A stretch of 64,000 nt of DNA from Sedimentitalea sp042687825 (lineage in GTDB: Bacteria > Pseudomonadota > Alphaproteobacteria > Rhodobacterales > Rhodobacteraceae). The DNA is taken from NCBI RefSeq assembly GCF_042687825.1, contig NZ_JBHUQE010000008.1:1-64000 (forward strand). The letters run 5' to 3'. Of the stretch, positions 1-9,058 are shown one piece after another (within the stretch, counting starts at the first letter, position 1; each line of letters opens with the position of its first letter). Under the pieces are notes generated by a model. The model was not told the DNA's origin, made no database searches, and saw only the letters and a program-made list of their open reading frames with translations. The position numbers and the translations under genes are program-made.

Positions 1-22
1 CCACGTGACAGCCGTCCACATA

Positions 23-54
23 AAAAAACCCCCGCGCCGGGGCGCGGGGGTTTG
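23..54 (-). terminator. Rho-independent terminator of the petABC operon
   Basis: A GC-rich inverted repeat (CCCCGCG/CGCGGGG arms) is followed on the minus strand by a run of seven T residues. It lies about 20 bases past the petC stop codon, so it fits as the terminator of the cytochrome bc1 operon. Confidence 0.8.
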
Positions 55-75
55 GTTATGAGATCAGGCGGCTGG

Positions 76-870
76 TCAGCCGACCTTCTTGCCCTTGATC
101 GGCGCCCAGATCCGCTTGTTGGTCAGATACAGCAGGACCGACAGGATCGTCAGAAACAGAACGCCGACGAAACCGGCCTGTTTGCGCGCCATCATCTTGG
201 GCTCGGCGGCCCACATCAGAAAGGCGGACACGTCCTGCGCCATGTGATGCATGGTGTTGGGATGACCGTCGGCGAACTCGACCTGCTCGTCGAACAGCGG
301 CGGGGCCATCGAGATCCAGCCCCCCGGGAATGCCGTGTTCTCGTAGAGGATCGCGCCGGCCTCCTCCTTTTCCTCACCGGTATACCCGGTCAGCAGCGAG
401 GCGATGTATTCGGCACCACCCATGCCTTTGAACAATTGGTTCATGCCCAGGCCATAGGGGCCGTGGAATCCGGCACGGGCCTTGGCCATCATGGTCAGAT
501 CCGGGGCACCCGCGGCATCATTGGCCGGAAAGTGATCGACCGGTGTGGCCGGACGGTAATCGTCCAGCTCGGCGTCGAACACCTCGAAATTCTCGGCCGC
601 ATAGGCGCGCACCTGATCCGCCGGGATCTGCGGTCCGCCCTCGTCCGAGAGGGTCCGCAAAGGCACGTATTTCAGCCCGTGGCAGGCCGAGCATACCTCG
701 GTATAGATCTGCAGGCCGCGCTGCAGCTGATTGCGGTCATAGGTGCCAAAGGGGCCCTCGAACGAGAAGGCGAAATCCTCGATATGCTGCTCGCCGCCGC
801 CTGCCGCCAATGTGGCAGCAGGGGTCAGAGCCAGGGCAAAGGCGGCACCGATTGCAAGTTTCTTGAACAT
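76..870 (-). CDS. petC: Cytochrome c1, bc1 complex subunit
   Basis: This 264-residue protein is the c-type haem subunit of ubiquinol:cytochrome c oxidoreductase and passes electrons from the Rieske protein to soluble cytochrome c on the periplasmic side. A Sec signal peptide (MFKKLAIGAAFALAL..., ending near ALA about residue 22) precedes a CSACHG haem-attachment motif near residue 60. A single membrane anchor (GVLFLTILSVLLYLTNKRIW) lies close to the basic C-terminus. It is the last gene of petA-petB-petC, 17 bases after petB, and is followed by a terminator. Family length and order match R. capsulatus/R. sphaeroides fbcC. Confidence 0.97.
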   Translation of the reverse strand: MFKKLAIGAAFALALTPAATLAAGGGEQHIEDFAFSFEGPFGTYDRNQLQRGLQIYTEVCSACHGLKYVPLRTLSDEGGPQIPADQVRAYAAENFEVFDAELDDYRPATPVDHFPANDAAGAPDLTMMAKARAGFHGPYGLGMNQLFKGMGGAEYIASLLTGYTGEEKEEAGAILYENTAFPGGWISMAPPLFDEQVEFADGHPNTMHHMAQDVSAFLMWAAEPKMMARKQAGFVGVLFLTILSVLLYLTNKRIWAPIKGKKVG

Positions 871-887
871 CTGTCCCGATCCTTCTC

Positions 888-2234
888 TTATTCGGCGGGT
901 GCTGCGCTGGCATCGCTGCCGGCCTCAGCCTTCTTGCCATAATGCGCCTCGAAATCCTCTTCGATGGTCGCGGGCTGCGGGTCGGGTTTCTCGATGATGC
1001 CCAGCAGCGGCAGGATCACCAGGAAATAGGCGAACCAATAGGCCGAGGCGATCAGCGCAAAGCTGGCATAGGGCTCTTCGGCGGGCATGGCCCCCAGCCA
1101 CATCAGGGCGACAAAGTCGATGACCAGCAGCCAGAACCACCATTTGAACATCGGACGATACCGGCCCGAACGCACGCTGGACGTGTCCAGCCACGGCACC
1201 AGCGCCATCACAGCGATCGCACCGAACATCGCGATCACACCAAAGAACTTGGCATCCACGATACCGCCGGTCACGAACGAGGCGATCTGCACGACCCAGA
1301 CCTCGGAGGTGAAGGCCCGCAGGATGGCGTAGAAGGGCAGGTAGTACCATTCCGGCACGATATGTGCAGGCGTCACCAGCGCATTGGCTTCGATATAGTT
1401 GTCCGGGTGGCCCAGATAGTTCGGCATAAAGCCGACCACGGCCCAGAACACAGCCATGATCACGGCCAGCGCAAACAGGTCCTTGATCACGAAATAGGGC
1501 CAGAACGGAACCGTGTCCTTTTCGGCCTCGGCCTTGCTGCCACGACGGACTTCGACGCCGGTCGGGTTGTTGTTGCCGGTGGTGTGGAAGGCCCAGATAT
1601 GCACGGCGACCAGCGCGGCAATCACGAAGGGCAGCAGATAGTGCAGGCTGAAGAAACGGTTCAGCGTGGCGTTGTCCACAGCAGGTCCGCCCAGCAGCCA
1701 GGTCTGCAGACCTTCGCCGATGAACGGAATGGCGCCGAACAGGCCGGTGATCACGGTGGCGCCCCAGAAGGACATCTGACCCCAGGGCAGAACGTAGCCC
1801 AGGAAGCCGGTCGCCATCATCGCCAGATAGATCAGCATGCCGACGATCCAGGTGATCTCGCGCGGGGCCTTGTAGGACCCGTAGTAGAGACCGCGGAAGA
1901 TGTGGATATAGACCGCCACAAAGAACAGCGAGGCACCGTTCGCGTGCAGATAGCGCAGCATATAGCCGCCATTCACGTTGCGCATGATGTGTTCGATACT
2001 GGCAAAGGCCATGTCGACATGCGGTGTGTAATGCATCACCAGGATGATACCGGTGACGATCTGCAACACCAGGCAGAAGGTCAGGATGATGCCCCAGATC
2101 CACATCCAGTTCAGGTTCTTGGGCGTGGGGATCATGATCGTGTCATACAGCAGCCCGACAATCGGAAGACGGCTGTGCAGCCATTTTTCGATACCGGTCT
2201 TGGGTTCGTAATGATCGTGCGGAATTCCGGCCAT
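888..2234 (-). CDS. petB: Cytochrome b, bc1 complex subunit
   Basis: This 448-residue multi-spanning membrane protein carries the two b haems and both quinone sites of the bc1 complex. The four expected haem-ligand histidines are visible as two pairs: YLHANG and VYIHIF in helix B, and SLHYLL and AVHIWAF in helix D. The Qo-site PEWYYLPFYAILR motif is intact. The C-terminal extension past the last helix (IIEKPDPQPATIEEDF...) is typical of Rhodobacterales. It sits between petA (11 bases) and petC (17 bases), so all three are surely co-transcribed. Confidence 0.98.
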   Translation of the reverse strand: MAGIPHDHYEPKTGIEKWLHSRLPIVGLLYDTIMIPTPKNLNWMWIWGIILTFCLVLQIVTGIILVMHYTPHVDMAFASIEHIMRNVNGGYMLRYLHANGASLFFVAVYIHIFRGLYYGSYKAPREITWIVGMLIYLAMMATGFLGYVLPWGQMSFWGATVITGLFGAIPFIGEGLQTWLLGGPAVDNATLNRFFSLHYLLPFVIAALVAVHIWAFHTTGNNNPTGVEVRRGSKAEAEKDTVPFWPYFVIKDLFALAVIMAVFWAVVGFMPNYLGHPDNYIEANALVTPAHIVPEWYYLPFYAILRAFTSEVWVVQIASFVTGGIVDAKFFGVIAMFGAIAVMALVPWLDTSSVRSGRYRPMFKWWFWLLVIDFVALMWLGAMPAEEPYASFALIASAYWFAYFLVILPLLGIIEKPDPQPATIEEDFEAHYGKKAEAGSDASAAPAE

Positions 2235-2245
2235 TGATTGCTTCC

Positions 2246-2806
2246 CTATCCCAGTTTGATCGTGGTTTCGTCGACGAACTCGGCGACCGGAATCGGCAGG
2301 TTCTCGGGGGCCGGACCCTTGCGGATGCGTCCGGAGGTATCATAGTGCGACCCGTGGCACGGGCAAAACCAGCCGTGGAAATCGCCAGCGCCATCGCCCA
2401 GCGGCACACAGCCCAGATGGGTGCAGACGCCCATCATGACCAGCCATTCACCGGCCTCGTCCATGGTGCGGTTCTCATCCGAAGCGTCCAGACCCGGCTT
2501 GTTGACATTGCGGTCCAGCGGATCGGGCAGTTCCGAAACGTCAACCGCGCGCGCCATTTCGATCTCTTCTTCCGTGCGGCGGCGGATGAACACCGGCTTG
2601 CCCAGGAATTTGACGCTGATCTGGGTGCCGATTTCGACACCGCTGACATCGACGCGGATCGAGGACAAGGCCTGAACGTCCGCCGACGGGTTCATCTGAT
2701 TGACCAGCGGCCAGATGGCGGCCCCTGCGGTTACGGCTCCGGCGCCAGCGGTGGCGTAATAGAGGAAATCTCTCCGGGTGCCTTCGTGATCTTCTGCGTG
2801 CGACAC
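2246..2806 (-). CDS. petA: Rieske iron-sulfur protein, bc1 complex subunit
   Basis: This 186-residue protein holds the 2Fe-2S cluster that accepts electrons from quinol. Both cluster boxes are present: CTHLGC and CPCHGSHYD. The N-terminus has a twin-arginine-type TRRDFLYYATAGAGA anchor that stays uncleaved in this family. I chose the GTG start at 2806 because it gives the family N-terminus (V)SHAEDHEGTRRDF and has a GGAG ribosome site nine bases upstream; an in-frame ATG further upstream at 2875 would add 23 atypical residues. First gene of the operon; about 220 bases upstream are free of genes and should hold its promoter. Confidence 0.97.
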   Translation of the reverse strand: MSHAEDHEGTRRDFLYYATAGAGAVTAGAAIWPLVNQMNPSADVQALSSIRVDVSGVEIGTQISVKFLGKPVFIRRRTEEEIEMARAVDVSELPDPLDRNVNKPGLDASDENRTMDEAGEWLVMMGVCTHLGCVPLGDGAGDFHGWFCPCHGSHYDTSGRIRKGPAPENLPIPVAEFVDETTIKLG

Positions 2807-3026
2807 GAGGTTTACTCCAATTCCTGCGCCCGCGAGCGGGCAAACATGCATAAGGGCCGCAGTAATGGGCGGCATCTCAGGGCGGTATTACCGGTGTCGT
2901 TTGGGTTCGTCCAGCGGTCATAGCCGCGCAGGAGGCCGCAACCGCGCGGTTGTGTCGCTACAGCGTCGGTTTAATCGGGGTTCCGGCGTTCCCAGATGCA
3001 GGGGATTGCCCGAAATTTCGTTCGGA

Positions 3027-3638
3027 TCACACCTGAACGGGCCGTGTCGCCTGCATCGACGGGCGCGATTCGAAGGTGGCGAACCAGTCCGCCAGCGCCG
3101 GGTTGTCGCGGCGCCAGTTGCGCGCGTCATGACGAAAATCGACATAGCCCAAGGCGCAGGCGACGGCGATCTGCCCCATATCGAGCGGCCCTGCCAGATG
3201 GCTCATCCAGCGCGCGTTCAGCGCCGTGATCGCGCGCGCAGCCTTGGCCCATTGCGCTTCGATCCAGGCGGGCGACCGTTCGGCCTCGGGGCGCAGGCGC
3301 ACCTCGTAGGCCATCGCCACCGCCGCCTCCATGAGGCCATCGGCGGTGGCCTCCAGCGTCAGGGTCTGCCAGCGCTGCGCACCGCCCGGATAGAGCGCGC
3401 CGCCGAAACGGTCGTTAAGATAGGCGCAGATCACCCGGCTGTCATACAGTGTCGGACCGTCGGTGCGCGCCAGTGCCGGGATCTTGCCCAGCGGATTGGC
3501 CGCGATCAGGCGATCCGACGAGTCCAGCGCGGTCGTGACCACCGTCTCGACCTCGACCTGGTCGGTCCGGTCCAGTTCGTGCAACAGAACCGAAACCTTG
3601 CGGACAAAGGGCGAAAGCGGTGAATGATAAAGCTTCAT
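3027..3638 (-). CDS. Glutathione S-transferase family protein
   Basis: This 203-residue protein has a thioredoxin-fold N-terminal domain (MKLYHSPLSPFVRKVSVLLHE) with the SPFVRKV glutathione-site segment and a later DSRVICAYL stretch typical of the GST N-domain, followed by an all-alpha C-terminal domain with a DFR/NPALADWF ending. Such cytosolic GSTs conjugate or transfer glutathione, but the substrate cannot be read from sequence. It stands alone between the pet operon and a PaiB-like gene 42 bases upstream in the same direction, so it may be co-transcribed with the latter. Confidence 0.88.
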   Translation of the reverse strand: MKLYHSPLSPFVRKVSVLLHELDRTDQVEVETVVTTALDSSDRLIAANPLGKIPALARTDGPTLYDSRVICAYLNDRFGGALYPGGAQRWQTLTLEATADGLMEAAVAMAYEVRLRPEAERSPAWIEAQWAKAARAITALNARWMSHLAGPLDMGQIAVACALGYVDFRHDARNWRRDNPALADWFATFESRPSMQATRPVQV

Positions 3639-3680
3639 GGGACCGTCCTGTGCTGTGGCGGGCCGAGCCTAGCACGGGTG

Positions 3681-4301
3681 TCAGCCCTGTCCACCGGCCC
3701 CGCGCATCAGTGCCGCCAGCATCCCGGTTTCGGCCCCGATACCATAGGCGTCCATGTGATCCGCCGCGTTCAGACGCGCCGGGTCGGGTTTGTTCTGGCT
3801 CAGCTTCCAGGTGCCGTCCACATCCGTGATCCGCAACCGGCAGGGCACGATCTGGCGCATCATGCGCTCCAGCGTGCCGGCCTCCATCTTGGCGGTGCTC
3901 CAGATCGGTTTCGGCAGCAGCCGTTCCTCCATCAGCGCCGACTGCCGGTCCAGCAGGGCGCGCAATTCTTTTTGGGGCCGCAGTTCCAGCAGGCCGGTCA
4001 GATGCACGGCGACATAGTTCCAGGTCGGCACCTGATCGGCAATGTCATACCAGTCGGGCGAAACATAGGCATCCGGCCCCGAAACCGCGATCCGCGCGGC
4101 CTGCGGCGTCTTCAGCGCGCGGGCGATCGGGTTGCTGCGCAGCAGATGCAGGTCGGCCACGTCGTCCTGCAGCAGGAACGGCACATGCGCCATCAGCGGC
4201 GCCCCACCGGCGCTGATGGCCAACAGCCCAAAGGCGCGCTCGCGGGCAAAGGCCAGGTTCCTTTGCCTGTCCGCCGTGCGATATGCCGGGTTGGGGTGCA
4301 T
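3681..4301 (-). CDS. FMN-binding negative transcriptional regulator, PaiB family
   Basis: This 206-residue protein matches the PaiB/flavin split-barrel family: it begins MHPNPAYR, contains VPFLLQ and HLLRSNPIAR, then the conserved WNYVAVHLTG strand, and ends with MRQIVPCRLRITDV and KLSQNKPD. B. subtilis PaiB represses sporulation and protease genes; in proteobacteria the function is unproven and the protein may simply bind FMN. Its neighbours (GST, thiamine importer) do not suggest a specific target. Confidence 0.85.
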   Translation of the reverse strand: MHPNPAYRTADRQRNLAFARERAFGLLAISAGGAPLMAHVPFLLQDDVADLHLLRSNPIARALKTPQAARIAVSGPDAYVSPDWYDIADQVPTWNYVAVHLTGLLELRPQKELRALLDRQSALMEERLLPKPIWSTAKMEAGTLERMMRQIVPCRLRITDVDGTWKLSQNKPDPARLNAADHMDAYGIGAETGMLAALMRGAGGQG

Positions 4302-4368
4302 GTCCGTCCTCTTTTGCCTGCCCCGCTCTTGCAGAACTGCCGCGCGCTTGGCAAGCCCGCCGGCCGCG

Positions 4369-5061
4369 TCAGCCCAGATAGGCGCGCAGCGCCGGCGGCG
4401 GGTTGTCCAGCAATTCGGCCGTCGCGGCGGGCGGATGCGCGGTGCCGCCTTCGACCAGGATGACCTGATCGGCGATCCGCCGGGCGTCCTGCGGATCGTG
4501 GCTGACCATCATCAGCGTGGCGCCGGTCTCGCGCACCAAGGCGGCGACCAGATCCAGCATCTCGGCCTTGAGGGCGGGACCAAGCGCGGCAAAAGGTTCG
4601 TCCAGCAACAGCAGCGGCCGCGCCTGCACCAGCACCCGCGCCAGCGCCGCGCGGCTCTGCTGGCCGCCGGACAATGCCGCCGGTTTACGCCCCTCCAGCC
4701 CGTCCAGTCCGACCCGCGCGATGGCACGCGCGACCTCGGCTTTCTGCGCCGCGCTCAGCCGCAGATCGGGATCGGCGCCCAGACCGACATTCTGCGCCAC
4801 CGTCAGATGCGGAAACAGGTTGCCGTCCTGAAACAGCATCGCCACGGGCCGGGCGCCGGGCGCGGCATCGGTCAGGTCACGGCCCTGCCACATCAGGCGC
4901 CCCGCAACAATCGGGTGAAATCCGGCAATCGCCCCGATCAGCGTCGATTTGCCGGCGCCCGACGGGCCGATCACCGCGATCCTGCTGCCCGGCGGCAGGG
5001 TAAAATCGGCCCCCAGCCGGAACCCGCCATTGTCGATCACCGCGCGATCAAGCTTCAGCAT
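4369..5061 (-). CDS. thiQ: Thiamine ABC transporter, ATP-binding protein
   Basis: This 230-residue ABC ATPase energises thiamine/TPP uptake. Walker A (GPSGAGKST), Q-loop (MLFQDGNLFPHLT), signature (LSGGQQSRAALAR), Walker B (LLLLDEPFAALGP) and the switch histidine (MVSHD) are all intact. Its start overlaps the end of thiP by 14 bases, so it is the third gene of thiB-thiP-thiQ, under the TPP riboswitch upstream of thiB. Confidence 0.95.
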   Translation of the reverse strand: MLKLDRAVIDNGGFRLGADFTLPPGSRIAVIGPSGAGKSTLIGAIAGFHPIVAGRLMWQGRDLTDAAPGARPVAMLFQDGNLFPHLTVAQNVGLGADPDLRLSAAQKAEVARAIARVGLDGLEGRKPAALSGGQQSRAALARVLVQARPLLLLDEPFAALGPALKAEMLDLVAALVRETGATLMMVSHDPQDARRIADQVILVEGGTAHPPAATAELLDNPPPALRAYLG

Positions 5062-6604
5062 GCCAGCGCCCTCCCCGGTCGAAAATCCAGAACAGCAGCA
5101 TCGACAGCAGCAACAGCACCAGGGCCGCCCCCGCCGCCGCCTGCATCTGATAGGCCCCCATCAGCCGATAGACCTGCAGGGGCAGCGTCGCGCGCTGCGG
5201 ATCGGCAAACAGCGCGATCACCCCGAGATCGCCCATCGACAGCGCCGCCGACAGCCCGGCTGCAAAGCCGATCTGCGCCCGCATGCGCGGCAGCAATACC
5301 CGGCGCAGAAACGGCCGCCCGGCCATGCCCAGCGTCAGCGCCAGCGGGCCGTGGCGGGCGATCACCTGCCGCGCCCGGGGCACCAGGATGCGCAGGGCGA
5401 AGGGCAGCGCCATGGTGGCGTTGACCAGCGCCGTCACCGGCAGCGCCAGCGCAAAAGGATCGGCGACGGGGTGGATCACCACGAACAGCCCGGTGCCGAT
5501 CACCAGGGGCGAGGCCGCCAGCCCCAAGAGCCCGGCCAGTTCGACGCCCTGCCCGCGCCCCAGCGCCACCGCGACCGCCATCGGCAGCGCCAGCGCCAGG
5601 GTCAGCGCGGTGCTGATCGCGGCCACGACCAGCGAATTCAGCGCCGCCATGACCACCGAAACAGGCAACAGCAGCAGCCCCGGCAGCCCCGCCAGGACGA
5701 TGGCCGCCAGCGGCAAAAGCAGAAACAGCGCGGCCAGGACGATGAACCCGGTATCCAGAATTCGGGCCCCGGCAGCGGTGGCATCCCAGCGCTGCACCGG
5801 ACGGTCCAGCCCGCTGCCGAACCCCTCGGCCGGTGCGGTCCGCAGCGCAATCCACGCCGCCAGTCCGGTCATGACGATCTGCACACAGGACAGAAGCGCC
5901 GCGCGCCCCAGATCGAAATCAAACCGAAAAGCCTGATAGATCGCCAGTTCGATCGTGGTCGCGCGCGGCCCGCCGCCCAACGTCAGCGCCACCGCGAAAC
6001 TGGTCAGACAGATGGCAAAGATCACCGCCAGAACACCGGGCACGATACGTCTGAGCATCGGCAGTTCCAGCAGCTGCCACATGGCCCGCGGCCCGGCTCC
6101 GAGTTGGGCGGCCAGCCGGAACCGCTCGGCGGGAATTTCCTGCCAGCCTTGCAGGATCAGCCGCGTCGCCAATGGCAGGTTAAAGAACACATGCGCCAGA
6201 ACCACCCCATGCAGCCCATAGATCTGCACCGGCGGCAGCCCGGCCCAGCCCAGCGCCAGGCTGATCCAGCCATTGCGCCCGAACACCGCCAGCAGGCCCA
6301 GCACCGCAACGATCACCGGCAGGATGAACGGCGCGCCCAGCAGGGCGATCAGCACCCGGCGCCCGGCAAAGCGCCGCCGCGCCAGTGCCCGCGCCAATGG
6401 CACGGCCAGCGCGACGCTGAACAGGGCGGACAGGCCCGCCTGCAGCACCGTAAAGCGCACCGCCGCCCAATCGGGCGCCCCCAGCCCGCGCCCCGGTTCA
6501 GCGCGCAGGAATACCGCCAGCAGCGCGCCCAGGATCAGCACGGCGACCAGGGCCGCCGCGCCGTTGCCGGCGCGGTGCCCTACTGGCTGAGCGCGCCCAG
6601 CCAT
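5048..6604 (-). CDS. thiP: Thiamine ABC transporter, permease
   Basis: This roughly 518-residue inner-membrane protein has two binding-protein-dependent permease halves, as expected for ThiP (E. coli about 536 residues). The first helix (ALVAVLILGALLAVFL) lies about 20 residues from the chosen ATG at 6604. That start overlaps the thiB stop by 25 bases; the open frame continues upstream to 7063, but there it is antiparallel-composition arginine/glycine-rich sequence overlapping thiB and is not credible. Two EAA-like loops are visible (for example LGAGPRAMWQLLELPMLRR and LGMAGRPFLRRVLLP). Confidence 0.93.
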   Translation of the reverse strand: MAGRAQPVGHRAGNGAAALVAVLILGALLAVFLRAEPGRGLGAPDWAAVRFTVLQAGLSALFSVALAVPLARALARRRFAGRRVLIALLGAPFILPVIVAVLGLLAVFGRNGWISLALGWAGLPPVQIYGLHGVVLAHVFFNLPLATRLILQGWQEIPAERFRLAAQLGAGPRAMWQLLELPMLRRIVPGVLAVIFAICLTSFAVALTLGGGPRATTIELAIYQAFRFDFDLGRAALLSCVQIVMTGLAAWIALRTAPAEGFGSGLDRPVQRWDATAAGARILDTGFIVLAALFLLLPLAAIVLAGLPGLLLLPVSVVMAALNSLVVAAISTALTLALALPMAVAVALGRGQGVELAGLLGLAASPLVIGTGLFVVIHPVADPFALALPVTALVNATMALPFALRILVPRARQVIARHGPLALTLGMAGRPFLRRVLLPRMRAQIGFAAGLSAALSMGDLGVIALFADPQRATLPLQVYRLMGAYQMQAAAGAALVLLLLSMLLFWIFDRGGRWHAEA

Positions 6605-7557
6605 TCCGCCAGGGCCTCGTCCCGCAGCCCGGCGGCCTCGGCCGGCGACGCCAGCAGGGCCTTGTCCGGCTGCACCAGTGTTTCGAACCCGGCGGGCAGA
6701 CCGGCGGCGGGCGTCACCGCCGGAAACATCCAGTTCGTGGTCGGGATCGCCGACTGGAACGGCTCGGACACGACGAATTGCAGAAAGGCATCCGCCAGAT
6801 CCGGCTGATCGCTGCCGGCCAGCTTGGCGGCGACTTCGATCTGCAAATAGTGGCCCTCGGAAAACACCGCTGCCGCCTTGCCGGCATCCTCTTCGGCGAT
6901 CAGGTGATAGGCCGGCGAAGTCGTGTAAGACAGCACCATGTCCGCCTCGCCCTCCAGGAACAGGCCATAGGCTTCGCTCCAGCCCTTGGTGACGGTGACG
7001 ATATTGTCGGCCAGACCTGCCCAGATTGCCGGGGCCTCGGCGCCATAGGCCGTCTTGACCCACATCAGCAGCCCCAGACCGGGCGTCGACGACCGGGGGT
7101 CCTGAATGACGATTTTCGCGTCGCTGTCCGCCAGCGCCCTGAAATCCCCCGGCGCCGCCATGTCCGCATTGTGCACAAAGGCGAAATAGCCCCAGTCATA
7201 GGGCACAAAGGTCTCGTCCGACCAGGCCACCGGCAGGCTGTACTCTGCTGTCACACCGCTGGGCGCGAACAACCCGGTTTCCAGCGCCGCCTGGGTCAGG
7301 CTGGTGTCCAGCCCCAGCACCACATCGGCCTCGCTGTGCGCGCCTTCGAGTTTCAGCCGCGCCAGAAGGGCCGCGCCATCGCCGGCGGCGACCAGTTTCA
7401 GATCGCAGCCGCAGGTCTCTTCGAACGCCTTTTCAATCACCGGTCCGGGTCCCCAGTCGGACACGAAACTGTCATAGGTATAGACGGTCAGCTCGGGTGT
7501 TTCGGCGTGGGCCGCCGAGGCACAGAGAACTCCCGCTGCAATGGCAAGATACTTCAT
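6580..7557 (-). CDS. thiB: Thiamine ABC transporter, periplasmic binding protein
   Basis: This 325-residue protein captures thiamine, thiamine phosphate or TPP in the periplasm. A Sec signal peptide (MKYLAIAAGVLCASAAHA) is followed by PELTVYTYDSFVSDWGPGP, the typical ThiB/TbpA start. It is the first gene of the transporter operon, immediately downstream of a TPP riboswitch, which supports thiamine rather than iron or another substrate of this binding-protein fold. Confidence 0.95.
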   Translation of the reverse strand: MKYLAIAAGVLCASAAHAETPELTVYTYDSFVSDWGPGPVIEKAFEETCGCDLKLVAAGDGAALLARLKLEGAHSEADVVLGLDTSLTQAALETGLFAPSGVTAEYSLPVAWSDETFVPYDWGYFAFVHNADMAAPGDFRALADSDAKIVIQDPRSSTPGLGLLMWVKTAYGAEAPAIWAGLADNIVTVTKGWSEAYGLFLEGEADMVLSYTTSPAYHLIAEEDAGKAAAVFSEGHYLQIEVAAKLAGSDQPDLADAFLQFVVSEPFQSAIPTTNWMFPAVTPAAGLPAGFETLVQPDKALLASPAEAAGLRDEALAEWLGALSQ

Positions 7558-7604
7558 GGCATCCTCCTCTTGCGGCGACAGGGCAGGGATGGAGAGATGT
7601 CCAG

Positions 7605-7692
7605 ACCTTCCCTACGCCGGTTCTAGCCGGTTCAGGTTCAACGGGTCCGCGTCGCGCGTCTCAGCCGGTTTCGGCCCCCCGAGGTGATCCGT
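7605..7692 (-). promoter_or_regulatory. TPP riboswitch (THI box)
   Basis: Read on the minus strand this leader contains the THI-box landmarks in order: GGCTGAGA, then ACCCGTTGAACCTGAACCGG, then the closing GGCGTAGGGA. The helices flanking these blocks can pair (for example CCGGTT with AACCGG). It ends about 50 bases before the thiB start, so bound TPP should switch off thiBPQ expression; the mode (termination or ribosome-site masking) is not clear because I see no clean terminator in the gap. Confidence 0.95.
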
Positions 7693-7839
7693 TACCTAGC
7701 CCCCGGCCCGGCAAAAGACAAGCGCGCCGGACCTGCGGACCACAGGCCAACTGCACCGGCGACAGCCCGGCGCGCAGGCGCGAAACCGCTTGAGGCACCG
7801 GCGTGGCCCGGCTAAGCACTCAGCGCAAAGGAGTTGCCC

Positions 7840-8940
7840 ATGTCGATCAACAGCTTTGGCCACCTGTTCCGAGTCACCACCTGGGGCGAAAGCCACGGGC
7901 CGGCCATCGGCGCCACGGTCGATGGCTGCCCGCCGGGCGTTGCCGTGGACGAAGCGATGCTGCAGCACTGGCTGGACAAGCGCAAACCCGGCCAGAACAA
8001 ATACACCACCCAGCGGCGCGAAGCGGACGCAGTGCGCATCCTGTCGGGCGTATTCGAGGGCCGGACCACCGGCACGCCGGTACAGTTGCTGATCGAGAAT
8101 ACCGACCAGCGGTCCAAGGATTACGGCGATATCAAGGACAAGTTCCGCCCCGGTCACGCCGACATCACCTATTACCAGAAATACGGCAACCGCGACTATC
8201 GCGGCGGTGGCCGCTCGTCAGCGCGCGAAACCGCCAGCCGCGTTGCCGCCGGCGGACTGGCCCGGGCGGCGATTCGCGAGATGCTGCCCGATCTGCGGAT
8301 CACCGGTTACATGGTGCAGATGGGACCGCACCAGATCGACCGCGACCGCTTTGACGCCGCCCAGATCACCGCCAACCCGTTCTGGGTGCCCGATGCCAAT
8401 GCCGCGATCAAATGGGCCGACTATCTGGACAGCCTGCGCAAATCCGGCAGCTCGGTCGGCGCGGTGATCGAAGTCGTGGCCAGCGGCGTGCCCGCCGGTC
8501 TGGGCGCGCCGGTTTATGGCAAGCTGGACACCGATCTGGCGGCGGCGATGATGAGCATCAACGCGGTCAAGGGCGTCGAGATCGGCGAAGGCATGTCGGC
8601 GGCGATGCTGACCGGCGAGCTGAATGCCGACGAAATCCGCATGGGGCCGGACGGGCCGGAGTTTTCCAGCAACCATGCCGGCGGCATTCTTGGCGGCATC
8701 AGCACCGGTCAGGACGTCGTCGTGCGCTTTGCCGTCAAGCCGACCAGCTCGATCCTGACCACCCGCAAGACCATCACCACATCCGGCGAGGATACCGAGA
8801 TCGTGACCAAGGGCCGGCACGATCCCTGCGTCGGCATTCGCGCCGTGCCCGTCGGCGAAGCGATGATGGCCTGCGTGATTCTCGACCACCTGCTGCTGCA
8901 TCGCGGACAGATCGGACAGAACCGCGGCACCATCGGCTGA
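7840..8940 (+). CDS. aroC: Chorismate synthase
   Basis: This 366-residue enzyme makes chorismate from EPSP using reduced FMN, the last shikimate-pathway step. The family signatures are present: GESHGPAIG, the RRGEAD-like TTQRREADAV, GGRSSARETASRVAAG and the C-terminal GRHDPC with the catalytic histidine region. I prefer ATG 7840, six bases after an AAAGGAG ribosome site, over TTG 7834. It starts about 150 bases from the TPP riboswitch and is transcribed divergently from thiBPQ. Confidence 0.98.
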   Translation: MSINSFGHLFRVTTWGESHGPAIGATVDGCPPGVAVDEAMLQHWLDKRKPGQNKYTTQRREADAVRILSGVFEGRTTGTPVQLLIENTDQRSKDYGDIKDKFRPGHADITYYQKYGNRDYRGGGRSSARETASRVAAGGLARAAIREMLPDLRITGYMVQMGPHQIDRDRFDAAQITANPFWVPDANAAIKWADYLDSLRKSGSSVGAVIEVVASGVPAGLGAPVYGKLDTDLAAAMMSINAVKGVEIGEGMSAAMLTGELNADEIRMGPDGPEFSSNHAGGILGGISTGQDVVVRFAVKPTSSILTTRKTITTSGEDTEIVTKGRHDPCVGIRAVPVGEAMMACVILDHLLLHRGQIGQNRGTIG

Positions 8941-9058
8941 CCGGCCGGTTCCCGCATCGGGGGCATCAACTGAACCCGGCTCTGATTGCGCACGCGCAGG
9001 CACCGGTCCCTTCGGCCGCCCCTTGCACCGGCCCCGGCAAAGGCGCAGATGTGGCGTC

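Noticed and set aside
4949..6808. Very long plus-strand open frame across thiP
   Set aside because: Gln/Arg/Pro-rich composition, no domain, antisense to a clear permease gene; a GC-rich shadow frame.
6605..7063. Longer thiP start upstream of 6604
   Set aside because: The extension is antisense-like Arg/Gly-rich sequence fully overlapping thiB; the short overlap start is the usual arrangement.
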